Notes: generated from the letters alone by a model not told the origin. 34,508 nucleotides of DNA from Acidimicrobiaceae bacterium (GCA_027306605.1 DAHUZK010000033.1:1-34508); one strand, 5' to 3'. Shown: positions 23,467-32,146, counted from the stretch's first letter. Numbers and translations: made by a program.

Positions 23467-23522
23467 GACTCCTCGAAGGAGTCGTCTTCAGCTCGCCAAT
23501 ACGAAGGGGTACTGCCCCTTCG
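23467..23522 (-). promoter_or_regulatory. Two hairpins in leader of LAFTG gene
   Basis: GACTCCT-CGA-AGGAGTC (23467-23483) and CGAAGGGG-TACTG-CCCCTTCG (23502-23522) are perfect stems of 7 and 8 bp, 17-72 nt upstream of the ATG at 23450. The nearer one contains AGGAG in a stem, so folding could control ribosome access or transcript stability. Confidence 0.5.
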
Positions 23523-23640
23523 ATTTCGCCAATTCGGGAGCCGTGCCACCGGCCCCCGGATCACCCCCTACGCCTCGGGTACGACTCTCACGACCTCCTC
23601 GATCTCCTCGCTCACACCGCGTTTGTTTCCTTGGAAGAGA

Positions 23641-23670
23641 ATTATCCCTTCTGCATCTCTATTCCCGCAA
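23641..23670 (-). promoter_or_regulatory. Sigma-70-like promoter of LAFTG operon
   Basis: On the minus strand TTGCGG (23665-23670) and GATAAT (23641-23646) are 18 bp apart. Transcription would begin near 23633 and give a leader of about 180 nt, long for a window in which many genes look leaderless. Confidence 0.5.
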
Positions 23671-23770
23671 TTGACCAGGAGTTGAAACAATTGGCCGACA
23701 AATTTCGTCCCCGGGCGGCCGCCCCGGCGCCGCGGACGGGTCCCGACGAACCGGAGCATGATTGAGGCCC

Positions 23771-24919
23771 ATGCGTGGCGAGGCAGCGGCCGCCGAGGCC
23801 ACGGAGCAGACGTCCCGGCTCCTCTGGGAGTCCTGCCGCCGCGACCCCGACCCGGTGGCCGTCCGCCGGTCGCTGGCAGAGGGTGCCGACGTCGCCGTGG
23901 CCGTGTCGGCCGCGTCCCGACATCGCATCGACGCTCTCCTCTGGCGTGCGCTCGGGGCGGCGGGGCGGCGGGGCGCCCTGGGCGCCGATGCCGCCACTCT
24001 CCACGCCGTGGTCGAGGCACGCCGCATGGAGGCTGTCCTGCTCATCCCTCGGGCGGTGGCCCGCTCCGTCGGTCCGCTGACCGAGGGAGGTCTCCAGCCG
24101 GTGGTCTACAAGGGTCCGGCCGTGGCCGCCCGCTACCCCGAACCCGGGCTGCGGCCGATGGAGGACATCGACATCCTCCTGCCCGCAGCCGACCACGGCC
24201 GGGCGCTCGAACTGCTGCAAGGAGCCGGGTGGCGGGTGGCCCGAGCGGGCGGATCCGGGCACTACGACACCGTCCTGCTTCACGACCGGGTGCCCTCGGT
24301 CTCCCTCGAAGTGCACTACGGGCTCGAACACGGATCGGAGCGGGTGACCGCGCTCGATCCCGCGGCGTTGTGGGCCCGACGTGTGCCCATGGACTGCGCG
24401 GGCACGCCGGCGTACGGGCTGGCGCCCGCCGACGAGTTGGTGGTCTTGGCCGCTCATGCCGGAAAGCCGTTCCACGGCTTCATGCGTCTCGTCTGGATCG
24501 CCGACCTGGCGATGATCGTCGGCGAGACGACGGGGCGCGGCGTGCCCGTGGACTGGGACGAGGTGCGAGCCGTCGCCACCAGGGCACAGTGTCTGACGGT
24601 CGTCGGCGCTGCGTTGGCGCTGGCACGTCACGCAGGAGTGGAGGCCCCCCTCGAGCTGTTCCCGCTGCCCTCGCGGGGGTTTCGCGGCCGGGCACTGCGC
24701 CAGCTCCTGTCGGTCACCTGGCCACTCACCGGTTCGCAGCTCCACCGGTATCGCCTCAACTATGCCCTGACCGACGCCCCCGCTCGTCGGGTACGAAGCC
24801 TCGTCGCGCTGGTGGGGAATTGGCACGGCCTGCGTGTCCGCGTCCGCGCCAGGGCGGATGCCTTCCTCCGTCCCGGCGCCGGCAGGCGCCGCGACGCCTC
24901 CGAGCACCTGCTGCCCTGA
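23771..24919 (+). CDS. Nucleotidyltransferase family protein (NTP_transf_5-like)
   Basis: The 382-residue protein has the core of the large uncharacterised nucleotidyltransferase family: QPVVYKGPAVAARYPEPGLR followed by PMEDIDILLP, in which Asp132 and Asp134 are the metal-binding pair. A strand SLEVHYGL supplies a later conserved Glu/His. The region FHGFMRLVWIADLAMI and the helical C-terminal half complete the family picture. Proteins of this type commonly accompany HprK-like and PqqD-like genes; they may transfer a nucleotide to a protein or small molecule, but no activity is known to me. ATG 23771 is chosen; a TTG at 23762 is also in frame. It is divergent from the LAFTG operon and converges on the GH5 gene. 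Confidence 0.85.
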   Translation: MRGEAAAAEATEQTSRLLWESCRRDPDPVAVRRSLAEGADVAVAVSAASRHRIDALLWRALGAAGRRGALGADAATLHAVVEARRMEAVLLIPRAVARSVGPLTEGGLQPVVYKGPAVAARYPEPGLRPMEDIDILLPAADHGRALELLQGAGWRVARAGGSGHYDTVLLHDRVPSVSLEVHYGLEHGSERVTALDPAALWARRVPMDCAGTPAYGLAPADELVVLAAHAGKPFHGFMRLVWIADLAMIVGETTGRGVPVDWDEVRAVATRAQCLTVVGAALALARHAGVEAPLELFPLPSRGFRGRALRQLLSVTWPLTGSQLHRYRLNYALTDAPARRVRSLVALVGNWHGLRVRVRARADAFLRPGAGRRRDASEHLLP

Positions 24920-24949
24920 ACCGGTGACGGAGCGGCCGCCCCGTCTCCT

Positions 24950-26947
24950 TCAGCCCGTCGACGGGCAGGTGCCGGCCGTGACCGTGACGTAGACCTGATT
25001 CGGCTTGCCCTCGGTGGCGATGGTCAGGCGGATCGATCCCGGTGCGGACGTGATGCGGCCGCCGCGTACGGCGACGCACCAGCCGTGCGGATAGTGCTGC
25101 TGCGCCGCCACCGCGATCACCGTGTCACCGCTGGCGGCCACACTCGGCGTGTAGTTCAACCCATAGGAGCCCGTGAAGGGATTGAAGAGACCCGAGCTCG
25201 GGACGCCGGCCACCTCCTGTGCGTAGGTTCGCGACAGTTCGGCCACGATGGGGCTGTAGGTCCCGTTGGCACGAACGAGGCCTTCGGCCGACGAACCCGT
25301 GGGGTCGTTGTAGTACTTCCAGGCCCAGTAGGCCCAACCCAAGTCGTCGAGGCCTGCCCACTCGGTGTCGAAGCCGGCCAGGGCCTGGCTCGTGGTGGCC
25401 CCGAACTCGCTCATGAAGATGGCGGGTCCGCTCGGCTGGTACTTCGAGCTCATCGACAGGCGTGTCACGTCCTGTTCCGCCGCCGTCGTTTCCTCCGACT
25501 GGAGGCAGCGCAGCAGATCGGTCGGGTTGCCGGTCACGGGGCTGCGCGAGCCGCAGTAGACGTGGAAGTTGAAGACAACGCGCTGGAACGGCATCGGTCC
25601 GAGCTGTGAGGGGATGTTGCCGCCCGTCACCCAGTAGATGTCGGGCTCCGTGAAGATCAGGTGGTGTGCGTCGACCGATTCGATGGTCGGCACCACCCCG
25701 TCGACCGGGTCGCCCGGAGGGCAGCTGAGCGGCGTCTGGCCGTCGGCCAGGAACCCGGTGTGGGCCCTGCCGGTGTAGAAGCATTGCAGCTGTCCGGTGA
25801 AGGTGGACTGCGACGCGACCTGGGTCTCGGTGGAGAAGGGCTCGTTGTAGGGGTCGTAGCCCACCACCCACGGGTTGTCCTTGAAGTAGGTGGCGACCGT
25901 CTTCCAGACCAGGTCGAACTGGCCCTGGAGGTTGCCGACCACGTCGTTGGCCCAGAAGTGGCCGGCGGCGATCTGCAGCGTCGGGTTGGAGTAGTTGTTC
26001 GACCAGCGACCCGCCGATGGAACGATCGGCAGGCCGTTGGTGCACACCGCCCAGTCCGGTGCTCCCTCGCCCCGGAAGAGGTGGTTGTAGACGTCCTGGT
26101 GCATGTCGAGGAGCGTGTAGATGCCGTAGTGGGCGAGGAGCTTGACCGTGGCCGCGACGTGCTTGAGGTAGGCGTCCGCCACGGCCTGACTGAACTCGTG
26201 CGGGTCGCCGGGCGGACCGGGGGTGCAGATCTTCGGCTGGTTTGCCCCGCCGGACCCCGGTTCGAGGCCCTGCCACTCGATTCCGAGGCGCACGATGTTG
26301 AAGCCGAGCTCCTGCATCATCTGCGCGTCCTGGGCGCTGAAGTTCCAGGGCTGGCCCGGATCGGGGTAGGCGATGTAGGGGGCGTGCTTGTAGACGACGT
26401 TGGTGCCGTGCATCAGCACGACACGGCCTTTCTTGTCGTACAGGTAAGGCCCGCCGGGTGAGCTCAGATAGCTGGGCACGCCCTCGACCCCACCCGTCGC
26501 CTTCACCGCGTTGCTGTACTGGTACTCGACTCCCCGGCCGGTGAGTGGAACGACGTGCGGGCTGAGGGTGTCGAGGCTGGGCTGGTTCGCCACGTGGCGA
26601 GGCGTCGTGGTGGTGGTCGTCCCGATCGGCGCGGGGGCGGGGAGCACCGGGGCCGTCGTCGGCGTCAACGTCGGTGCCGTCGTGGTGGTGGCAGAGAACG
26701 GGTGCACCGTGGTCGTCGTCGGAGGGCGCGTCGTCGTGGTCGTCGACGGGCGCGGTGCCGTCGTCGTGGTCCCTGCCGACGCCGCCCGAGCGGCCGGCAC
26801 GACACCCAGGCCGAGCGCGCCGACCACCACGACCACCACGACCACCACCATCAGCGCGATCCCGCACGCACCGCACGCACCGCACGCACCGGAGCGCCGC
26901 CGCGCCCCGTCCCGGACCGAGATCCGCTGTACCCCCCTGACACGCAT
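24950..26947 (-). CDS. Secreted GH5 (endoglycoceramidase-like) glycosidase
   Basis: The 665-residue protein has a basic start, a membrane/signal segment (about 31-56) and a Thr/Pro-rich linker (about 58-120) with TTTT runs. A GH5 (beta/alpha)8 domain follows: VVLMHGTNVVYKHAP, FNIVRLGIEWQGLEPG, LLDMHQDVYNHLF, the acid/base Glu369 in GYDPYNEPFS, HVYCGS, and the nucleophile Glu514 in FMSEFGATTS. These match the endoglycoceramidase-like branch, which cleaves glycans from glycolipids. A C-terminal beta domain ends the protein. ATG 26947 is preferred, with AGAAAGG upstream. It should act outside the cell; the true substrate is not known. Two 9-bp triplications lie in the signal region. Confidence 0.9.
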   Translation of the reverse strand: MRVRGVQRISVRDGARRRSGACGACGACGIALMVVVVVVVVVGALGLGVVPAARAASAGTTTTAPRPSTTTTTRPPTTTTVHPFSATTTTAPTLTPTTAPVLPAPAPIGTTTTTTPRHVANQPSLDTLSPHVVPLTGRGVEYQYSNAVKATGGVEGVPSYLSSPGGPYLYDKKGRVVLMHGTNVVYKHAPYIAYPDPGQPWNFSAQDAQMMQELGFNIVRLGIEWQGLEPGSGGANQPKICTPGPPGDPHEFSQAVADAYLKHVAATVKLLAHYGIYTLLDMHQDVYNHLFRGEGAPDWAVCTNGLPIVPSAGRWSNNYSNPTLQIAAGHFWANDVVGNLQGQFDLVWKTVATYFKDNPWVVGYDPYNEPFSTETQVASQSTFTGQLQCFYTGRAHTGFLADGQTPLSCPPGDPVDGVVPTIESVDAHHLIFTEPDIYWVTGGNIPSQLGPMPFQRVVFNFHVYCGSRSPVTGNPTDLLRCLQSEETTAAEQDVTRLSMSSKYQPSGPAIFMSEFGATTSQALAGFDTEWAGLDDLGWAYWAWKYYNDPTGSSAEGLVRANGTYSPIVAELSRTYAQEVAGVPSSGLFNPFTGSYGLNYTPSVAASGDTVIAVAAQQHYPHGWCVAVRGGRITSAPGSIRLTIATEGKPNQVYVTVTAGTCPSTG
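26822..26889. repeat. Two triplicated 9-bp repeats in GH5 signal region
   Basis: GACCACCAC is repeated three times at 26822-26848 and CGCACGCAC three times at 26863-26889. On the coding (minus) strand they give a run of Val in the hydrophobic core and three Gly-Ala-Cys units just before it. Both keep frame. Confidence 0.85.
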
Positions 26948-27053
26948 CGCCCCGGACCTTTCTGCAGTCTGCACTCGACGCCGGCGCGCCAACTGTATCG
27001 AGGGAGACCGCTCGGAACGCGCTGGGTGCAACCTCGGGAGGACCGAACCGCTC

Positions 27054-29327
27054 CTAAATCAAGACACGTCCCCGGTGGCGGACGAACAGGTCGGCCGACG
27101 CCAGGAGGTCCGCCTGCATCTGGTTCTGGTTCTCGAGGAGCTCGTCACACCACAGCATCTGCAGCGCGGTCTGGACCCGGTCACCGCGTTGCTCCGTCCC
27201 GACCTCCTCGAAGGCCTTGCGCAACGTGTCGTGCAGGATCTCGTCGTGCGGCGGCTGCAAAGGCAGCGACGTGCGGCCGTCGGCCAGGAGCTGCGCGAAC
27301 TGCTCGTACCAGCGATGGCTCTGGGCGTACGAATCACGCAACACGGCCTCGGCGATCCGGATCGATTCGAGCTCGTCGAGACCGGGTGCGGGTGGGTGCA
27401 CGGACAACGTCGCCAACGTGTACGCCGCGATGCGCAGCCGGTTCGATCCGGTGAAGAGCCGCGCCATCGTGTCCACCGGCACGACCTTGGCCCCACGCTC
27501 CGCGAAGAATTGACGGAAGGCGTCATCGAGCAGCAGGTAGGCCTGATTCGACTCTTGCTGGCCCTGCGAGGTGTCGAGCCGCCGACGAGTCATCGTCAGC
27601 CGGTCCACCGCGTCGGCCATGTAGGCCGAACTGGCCACGAATGCGTGCGAGAGCGCGCGGCCCAGCGCGGCCGTCGCCCCCCGCGGCCAGAAGAGAAATC
27701 CGACGACGACGCTGACGCCACAGCCCATGGCCACGTCCTCGATACGCGTCAGCCCGACCCGCCAGCCGATGGGCTGGATGATGTTGAACAGGATCACGAC
27801 CATGACGGTGAAGGCCGCCTGGCCGGCCGCGAAGGACACGAGGAAGGGCGCCGTCCCCGCGATGAGCACGGCGACGGGGAGCAGCACCCACAGCAGGGAG
27901 ATGTGATTGGCGATGCCGACCATGAGGAGCGAGCCGACCACGAAACCCAGTGCAGTGCCGCCGACTGCCCGTGCTGCCGTTGCCCCGGTGCCGAGCGCGT
28001 TGGAACGAAGGACCGACATGGTGCCGAGGACCACCCAGAAGCCGTGCTGGACGTTGGTGACCTCGATCACCGCCACTGCCAGCGCCAGCCCGATCGCGCC
28101 CCGCAGCGCGTTGCGGAACCAGACCGAACGGAAGGAGAGATGTGACAGCAGGCGGTGGCCGAACACGGATGTCGTGCTGTCGCCGGCCACACCGAGATGC
28201 TGCTCCCACACCGGTTGGGCACCGGCAGCCTCGAGGGCGGCGTCGGCCACCATCTCGGTCGCGATACCGATGGCGCGGGCGTGGAACCCGGGATCGAGAT
28301 CCCCGGCCAGGTCCACTTCGCCACCTGCCGATGCGCCGCCGGCCCCGGCTCCGCCGGTCCCAGCACCGCCGGCCTCGATGACCGAGGACACATCTGCGTC
28401 GAGCGCCTCGGCGATCAACCCGTCGAGCTGGCGCGCCGACTCCCGGAGACCGGCAACCAGCTCCGGGTCGTCCACCGGGTGTGCATCGTGATCGCAGATG
28501 ACGGCGGCGGCGCGGTGCAACGTCTCGGCGACCTTTTCCGTCACGGCCCGCGCCGGTGCGCGCTCGGTCGTCCAGTGTTCGTGATCCACCATGGCCGTGT
28601 TGCCCGCCACCCATTCGACGCGACCGACCAGCTTGGAGAGGGCGACGGCTCCCGCCGCCGCACCCGTCGGCGGGTAGGGGGTGGCGGCGAACTGCCTGCG
28701 GAGACCGTCGAGCTCCGCCGTCACCGTGGCGCGGGCCGCCGGTTCGTCGCCCCCGCCGGACCGCGCGTCGGCCAGGCGGGCCAGTGCGGACACGGCGGCC
28801 GCCAGCCGGCGGCGCAGGTCGTCGTGCCAGGGCGGTGGCCACACCAGCATGGTGGCGGCGATGCAGCAGACGGCGGCGAGGGTCCATCCGAGCAGGCGCC
28901 AGCCGATGGCCGACGCCGGTTGGGCGACCGAGACCGGCAGGACGAAGGTCAGGAGTGCCGCAGTGGAAGCCGTCGCCACCTGCGGTGACACGATGCCGGT
29001 GAAGAGGACGGCGAAGCCCACCACGCCCATCACGACCACGGCCGCGACCTTGTCCGTGGACACCACCGTGCCGATCGCGATCAGGACACAGCCCACCACG
29101 TAGAGCCCTGCGTACGAGACCAGTCGGGTCCTCGGCCGGCCGGTGAACTCGACCAGGAGGAGCAGCGCGAAGGACCCGAACGCGGCGAAGAGCCCGACCT
29201 GAGGGTCCGAGAAGGCGAAATGGGTGACGGCGAAGATCGACGGCATCACGAGCGTGGCCCGCACGGCACGCTTCACGATCAGGAGGCCTGGGTCTCTCTT
29301 CTGGAGCCAGGCCGTCGGACCCGTCAT
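27054..29327 (-). CDS. FUSC family membrane transporter
   Basis: The 757-residue protein has the two-block FUSC layout: an N-terminal membrane bundle (about 20-165, with FAAFGSFALLLLVEFTGRPR), a cytoplasmic helical part with a Gly/Ala-rich linker (about 320-345), a second membrane bundle (about 390-540, with GFWVVLGTMSVLRSNALGTG and FTVMVVILFNIIQPIGWRVG), and a C-terminal helical domain. FUSC proteins are related to aromatic-acid and fusaric-acid efflux systems. GGGAG lies 8 nt before the ATG. It is on the same strand as GH5, 106 nt away, and downstream of the TfoX-like gene with 30 nt between. Substrate unknown. Confidence 0.9.
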   Translation of the reverse strand: MTGPTAWLQKRDPGLLIVKRAVRATLVMPSIFAVTHFAFSDPQVGLFAAFGSFALLLLVEFTGRPRTRLVSYAGLYVVGCVLIAIGTVVSTDKVAAVVVMGVVGFAVLFTGIVSPQVATASTAALLTFVLPVSVAQPASAIGWRLLGWTLAAVCCIAATMLVWPPPWHDDLRRRLAAAVSALARLADARSGGGDEPAARATVTAELDGLRRQFAATPYPPTGAAAGAVALSKLVGRVEWVAGNTAMVDHEHWTTERAPARAVTEKVAETLHRAAAVICDHDAHPVDDPELVAGLRESARQLDGLIAEALDADVSSVIEAGGAGTGGAGAGGASAGGEVDLAGDLDPGFHARAIGIATEMVADAALEAAGAQPVWEQHLGVAGDSTTSVFGHRLLSHLSFRSVWFRNALRGAIGLALAVAVIEVTNVQHGFWVVLGTMSVLRSNALGTGATAARAVGGTALGFVVGSLLMVGIANHISLLWVLLPVAVLIAGTAPFLVSFAAGQAAFTVMVVILFNIIQPIGWRVGLTRIEDVAMGCGVSVVVGFLFWPRGATAALGRALSHAFVASSAYMADAVDRLTMTRRRLDTSQGQQESNQAYLLLDDAFRQFFAERGAKVVPVDTMARLFTGSNRLRIAAYTLATLSVHPPAPGLDELESIRIAEAVLRDSYAQSHRWYEQFAQLLADGRTSLPLQPPHDEILHDTLRKAFEEVGTEQRGDRVQTALQMLWCDELLENQNQMQADLLASADLFVRHRGRVLI

Positions 29328-29357
29328 GGCACCCGCTCCCCCATGCGTGGCGCCGGT

Positions 29358-29693
29358 CTAGCCCTTCGGGGGGAGTCCGCGGGCGAAGGCGGTGCCGAGC
29401 TCGACCCACCGGGCCAGCTGACGCGTGGTCCGCAGGTCGTCGGAACCGACCCGGAGCCAACCGGCCATGGGGCGTCCTCGCATGATCGCGACGCTCGCCT
29501 TCGTCCTCGCCGCCAGTCCGTCCGACCGGGCCGGGTCGACGCGGACCAAGATGCCGCCCTGACCGCTGGCCGCTACGGCCAGGTTGCCGCCGACGAGGAA
29601 GGCGAGGCCGCCGAACATCTTCTTCTCGCTCAGGCCCCGCTCGCTCGCGACCAGTGCCCGGATGCGGTCGGCGAGGTCCTCGTCGTACGCCAC
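29358..29693 (-). CDS. TfoX N-terminal domain protein
   Basis: The 111-residue protein starts VAYDEDLADRIR and has the TfoX/Sxy N-domain core SEKKMFGGLAFLVGGNLA, then GILVRVDP and GRPMAGWLRVG. Stand-alone proteins with this domain are widespread, and their link to competence control, known for Sxy, is not shown for actinobacteria. GTG 29693 is chosen since a TACGCT box lies 7 nt upstream; a TTG at 29711 would place the box inside the gene. It may be co-transcribed with FUSC. Confidence 0.88.
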   Translation of the reverse strand: MAYDEDLADRIRALVASERGLSEKKMFGGLAFLVGGNLAVAASGQGGILVRVDPARSDGLAARTKASVAIMRGRPMAGWLRVGSDDLRTTRQLARWVELGTAFARGLPPKG

Positions 29694-29700
29694 GTGGCCA

Positions 29701-29706
29701 AGCGTA
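29701..29706 (-). promoter_or_regulatory. -10 box of TfoX-like gene
   Basis: TACGCT on the minus strand ends 7 nt before the GTG at 29693, consistent with a leaderless transcript, and decides the start. Confidence 0.45.
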
Positions 29707-29767
29707 GACAACCGACTCGGCGCGCACGACGGGTCCGTCGGTCCGGCCTGCGCGGGTCCGGTCGGTA

Positions 29768-30265
29768 CTATCGGAGCTCGTCGAGCAATTCTCTGCAGCG
29801 CTGCGCGTCGTGCAGGAGCCGGCCCCGGAATCCGTCCATCCGCTCGAGCTTCGTGCTGATCTGGTGCGCCAGGGATTCGTTGAGCACCAGTGCCTCCTCG
29901 AGGGTCGCCCGCTGCTCGGCCAGCGCCTTCTTGCTCGTGGCACCCTTCGCGGCGCGATACGAGGCGCGCAGTTCGTCGAGGCGCGTCTCGAGCGAGAGGA
30001 ACTCCCGGATCTCCTCCAGGTTCATCCCCAGCACCTCGCGCAGCTCGAGGATCCGGTTGAGGTGCTCCAAGTCGTCGGAGGTGTACCGCCGTTCGCCTCC
30101 CGCCGTGTAGAGGGAGGGCGTGAGCAGCCCGAGCTCCTCGTAGTACCGCAGGGTGCGCGCCGACACGCCGGCGCGGGCGGCGGCGTCGCTGATGCGGAGG
30201 CCGGCGTCGCCGTCGGTGCGCTCGGCCACCGGTTCGGGCGGGGTCTCGGAGCGGGTCGGGGACAC
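29768..30265 (-). CDS. MerR family regulator
   Basis: The 165-residue protein has a MerR winged helix: LRISDAAARAGVSARTLRYY, then EELGLLTPSLYTAGGERRYT and DDLEHLNRILELREVLGMNL. A long coiled-coil dimerisation helix follows. There is no Cys-rich metal site, so it more likely senses a small organic molecule. The GTG at 30265 lies 7 nt after the MFS stop, giving an MFS-MerR operon; a later in-frame GTG (Val13) is possible. MerR proteins bind between widely spaced -35 and -10 boxes. The repeated TTAACG sequence at the MFS promoter is a candidate target, so the pair may be autoregulated. Confidence 0.88.
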   Translation of the reverse strand: MSPTRSETPPEPVAERTDGDAGLRISDAAARAGVSARTLRYYEELGLLTPSLYTAGGERRYTSDDLEHLNRILELREVLGMNLEEIREFLSLETRLDELRASYRAAKGATSKKALAEQRATLEEALVLNESLAHQISTKLERMDGFRGRLLHDAQRCRELLDELR

Positions 30266-30272
30266 GGGCGCC

Positions 30273-32099
30273 TCAGTCCACCAGCAGCGGTTCGGTCTCC
30301 GCCACCGCCTCCTGGGCCGGGATCTTGCCGTCGTCACCACGGGCCGTGCCCGAGCGGTCGGCCCCGGGCGGCTCGTCCTCGACGTAGTGGTATTTGCCGC
30401 CACGCAACAACGAGGCCACGGCTCCGAGGACGCAGACCGCCGCCGCGAACGAGAAGGCCTCGGTCAGGCCCTGGGAGAAGGCGGGTGCGATCAGGTGCGG
30501 GAAGAACGACCGGCTCGTCAGGTAGTGCGCCGTGGCCGGCGAGAGGTGGGCCAGCTCCGCCGGACCCAGCAGGGTCTGCATCGGGTTGTAGCCGAGGAAG
30601 GCGGCGAAGAGGCTCCCCACCGGCGGCAGGTGCGAGACGCGGGTGGCGACGGCCGGGCTGACACCCTGTGCGGTGAGCCCGTGGAAGAGCGCCGAGGGCA
30701 GGGTGGCAGCGAGCCCCAGGATCATCAGCGTGAAGAAGATCCCGATGGAGAGCACCTGGGCCGACGAGTTGAAGGTGCCCGCCATGCCGGCGCCCGCGCC
30801 GCGCTGGCTCGCCGGGAGGCTGTTCATGATGCCGGTCTGGTTGGGCGCGATGAACATCCCCATGCCGATGGAGTTGAAGAAGATCAGGGCGGCGAAGCCG
30901 AAGTAGGGGAAGTCGACCGGCAGCAGGATCAGCGCCACGAAGGTGGCGGCGACGAGGAGCAACCCGCCGGTGGCGAAGGGCCGGGCGCCGTAGCGGTCGG
31001 CCAGCACGCCGCTCACCGGACCGGCCAGCAGCAGCCCGACGGTCAGGGGGATCATGTAGATGCCCGCCCACAGGGGTGTCTGCTCGAAGCTGTAGCCGTG
31101 CAGCGGGAGCCAGATGCCCTGCAGCCAGATGACGAGCATGAACATCAGTCCGCCCCGGCTGAGGGAGGCCAGGAAGCTGGCTCCGTTGCCGGCACTGAAA
31201 GCGCGGATGCGGAAGAGGGACAGCCGGAACATGGGATGGGAGACCTTCGTCTCGATGATCCCGAAGGCGACCAGGATGGCGATCCCCCCGAAGATCTCGG
31301 CCATGACGACCGGGCTCGTCCAGCCCATGGTGTGCCCCCCGTAGGGCAGAAGCCCGTACGTGATGCCGATCAGCACCAGGATGAGCCCGATGGCGAAGGT
31401 GACGTTGCCCAGCCAGTCGATCCGCGCCGGCGTCCGCACGCCCCGGTCCTCCAGCTTGACGTAGGCCCACATGGTCCCGAGCACGCCGACGGGTACCGAG
31501 ATGAGGAAGACGAGGTGCCATTCGACCGGGGCCAGCAGCCCGCCCAGGACGAGGCCGACGAAGGAGCCGGCGACCGCGGCCACGTTGTTGATGCCGAGGC
31601 CGAGCCCGCGCTTGTCGGGCGGGAAGGCATCGGTGATGATCGCCGACGAGTTGGCGAAGAGCATGGCCCCTCCGACTCCCTGGCCGACGCGCATCACGAT
31701 CAGCCAGATGGCCCCGGCGGCGCCGGTCAGCCAGGTGACGGCGAGCAGGATCGAGAAGACGGTGAAGACGGCGAAGCCGAGGTTGAAGATCCGCACCCGG
31801 CCGAACATGTCCCCCACCCGGCCCAGGGTCACGACCAGGACGGCCAGGACGACCATGAAGCCCATCAACATCCAGAGCATGTAGCCGGTGTTGCCCGGCG
31901 TCAGCGGGTTGAGACGGATGCCACGGAAGATGTCCGGCAGCGAGATGAGGACGATCGACTGGTTGATGAACACCATCAACGTGCCGAGCGTGACGGTCGA
32001 CAGCGCGATCCAGCGGTAGTTCGAGTGGTCGGCCACGCCGGCGGCGCGCCCGGGCTCGGGAGCGTGGCCGTCCGTCCGAGGAGGGGATGTGGCGCTCAC
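30273..32099 (-). CDS. MFS drug exporter (DHA2/EmrB-QacA type)
   Basis: The 608-residue protein has about 14 membrane segments, as in the DHA2 branch. Landmarks are WIALSTVTLGTLMVFINQSI with SLPDIF, then VVTLGRVGDMFGRVRIF (the A-motif loop) and GQGVGGAMLFANSSAIITDAF (motif C region). It should export drugs or metabolites using the proton gradient. GTG 32099 is preferred over the ATG at 32132 because a TAAACT box lies 8 nt upstream of it; the N-terminal 30 residues are hydrophilic. The MerR gene follows after 7 nt, so exporter and regulator share a transcript. Confidence 0.93.
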   Translation of the reverse strand: MSATSPPRTDGHAPEPGRAAGVADHSNYRWIALSTVTLGTLMVFINQSIVLISLPDIFRGIRLNPLTPGNTGYMLWMLMGFMVVLAVLVVTLGRVGDMFGRVRIFNLGFAVFTVFSILLAVTWLTGAAGAIWLIVMRVGQGVGGAMLFANSSAIITDAFPPDKRGLGLGINNVAAVAGSFVGLVLGGLLAPVEWHLVFLISVPVGVLGTMWAYVKLEDRGVRTPARIDWLGNVTFAIGLILVLIGITYGLLPYGGHTMGWTSPVVMAEIFGGIAILVAFGIIETKVSHPMFRLSLFRIRAFSAGNGASFLASLSRGGLMFMLVIWLQGIWLPLHGYSFEQTPLWAGIYMIPLTVGLLLAGPVSGVLADRYGARPFATGGLLLVAATFVALILLPVDFPYFGFAALIFFNSIGMGMFIAPNQTGIMNSLPASQRGAGAGMAGTFNSSAQVLSIGIFFTLMILGLAATLPSALFHGLTAQGVSPAVATRVSHLPPVGSLFAAFLGYNPMQTLLGPAELAHLSPATAHYLTSRSFFPHLIAPAFSQGLTEAFSFAAAVCVLGAVASLLRGGKYHYVEDEPPGADRSGTARGDDGKIPAQEAVAETEPLLVD

Positions 32100-32107
32100 G
32101 TCCCAGA

Positions 32108-32123
32108 AGTTTAACGTTAACGT
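32108..32123 (-). promoter_or_regulatory. MFS promoter with palindromic TTAACG repeat
   Basis: TAAACT (minus strand, 32108-32113) is 8 nt from the MFS start. It touches the palindrome ACGTTAACGT at 32114-32123, which read on the plus strand is part of a TTAACG tandem (32111-32122). The overlap with the -10 marks it as an operator candidate for the MerR protein. Confidence 0.5.
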
Positions 32124-32146
32124 CAGGGTCATGAATCAGGGTGGCC

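Larger units (their letters stand above)
23451..23770. other. Divergent control region, LAFTG operon / nucleotidyltransferase
   Basis: This 320-nt stretch separates the divergent starts. Reading leftwards it holds a promoter (23641-23670), a possible 15-codon leader peptide (GTG 23615 to TAG 23568, VSEEIEEVVRVVPEA), a hairpin at 23502-23522 and a palindrome at 23467-23483. The segment 23640-23705 is clearly more AT-rich than its surroundings and has two CAATTG palindromes 18 nt apart. No clear promoter for the rightward gene could be fixed. Confidence 0.6.

Noticed and set aside
26862..26890. Short repeats at 26.86 kb as a CRISPR array
   Set aside because: The units are 9 bp, directly adjacent and without spacers; they lie inside a coding signal peptide.
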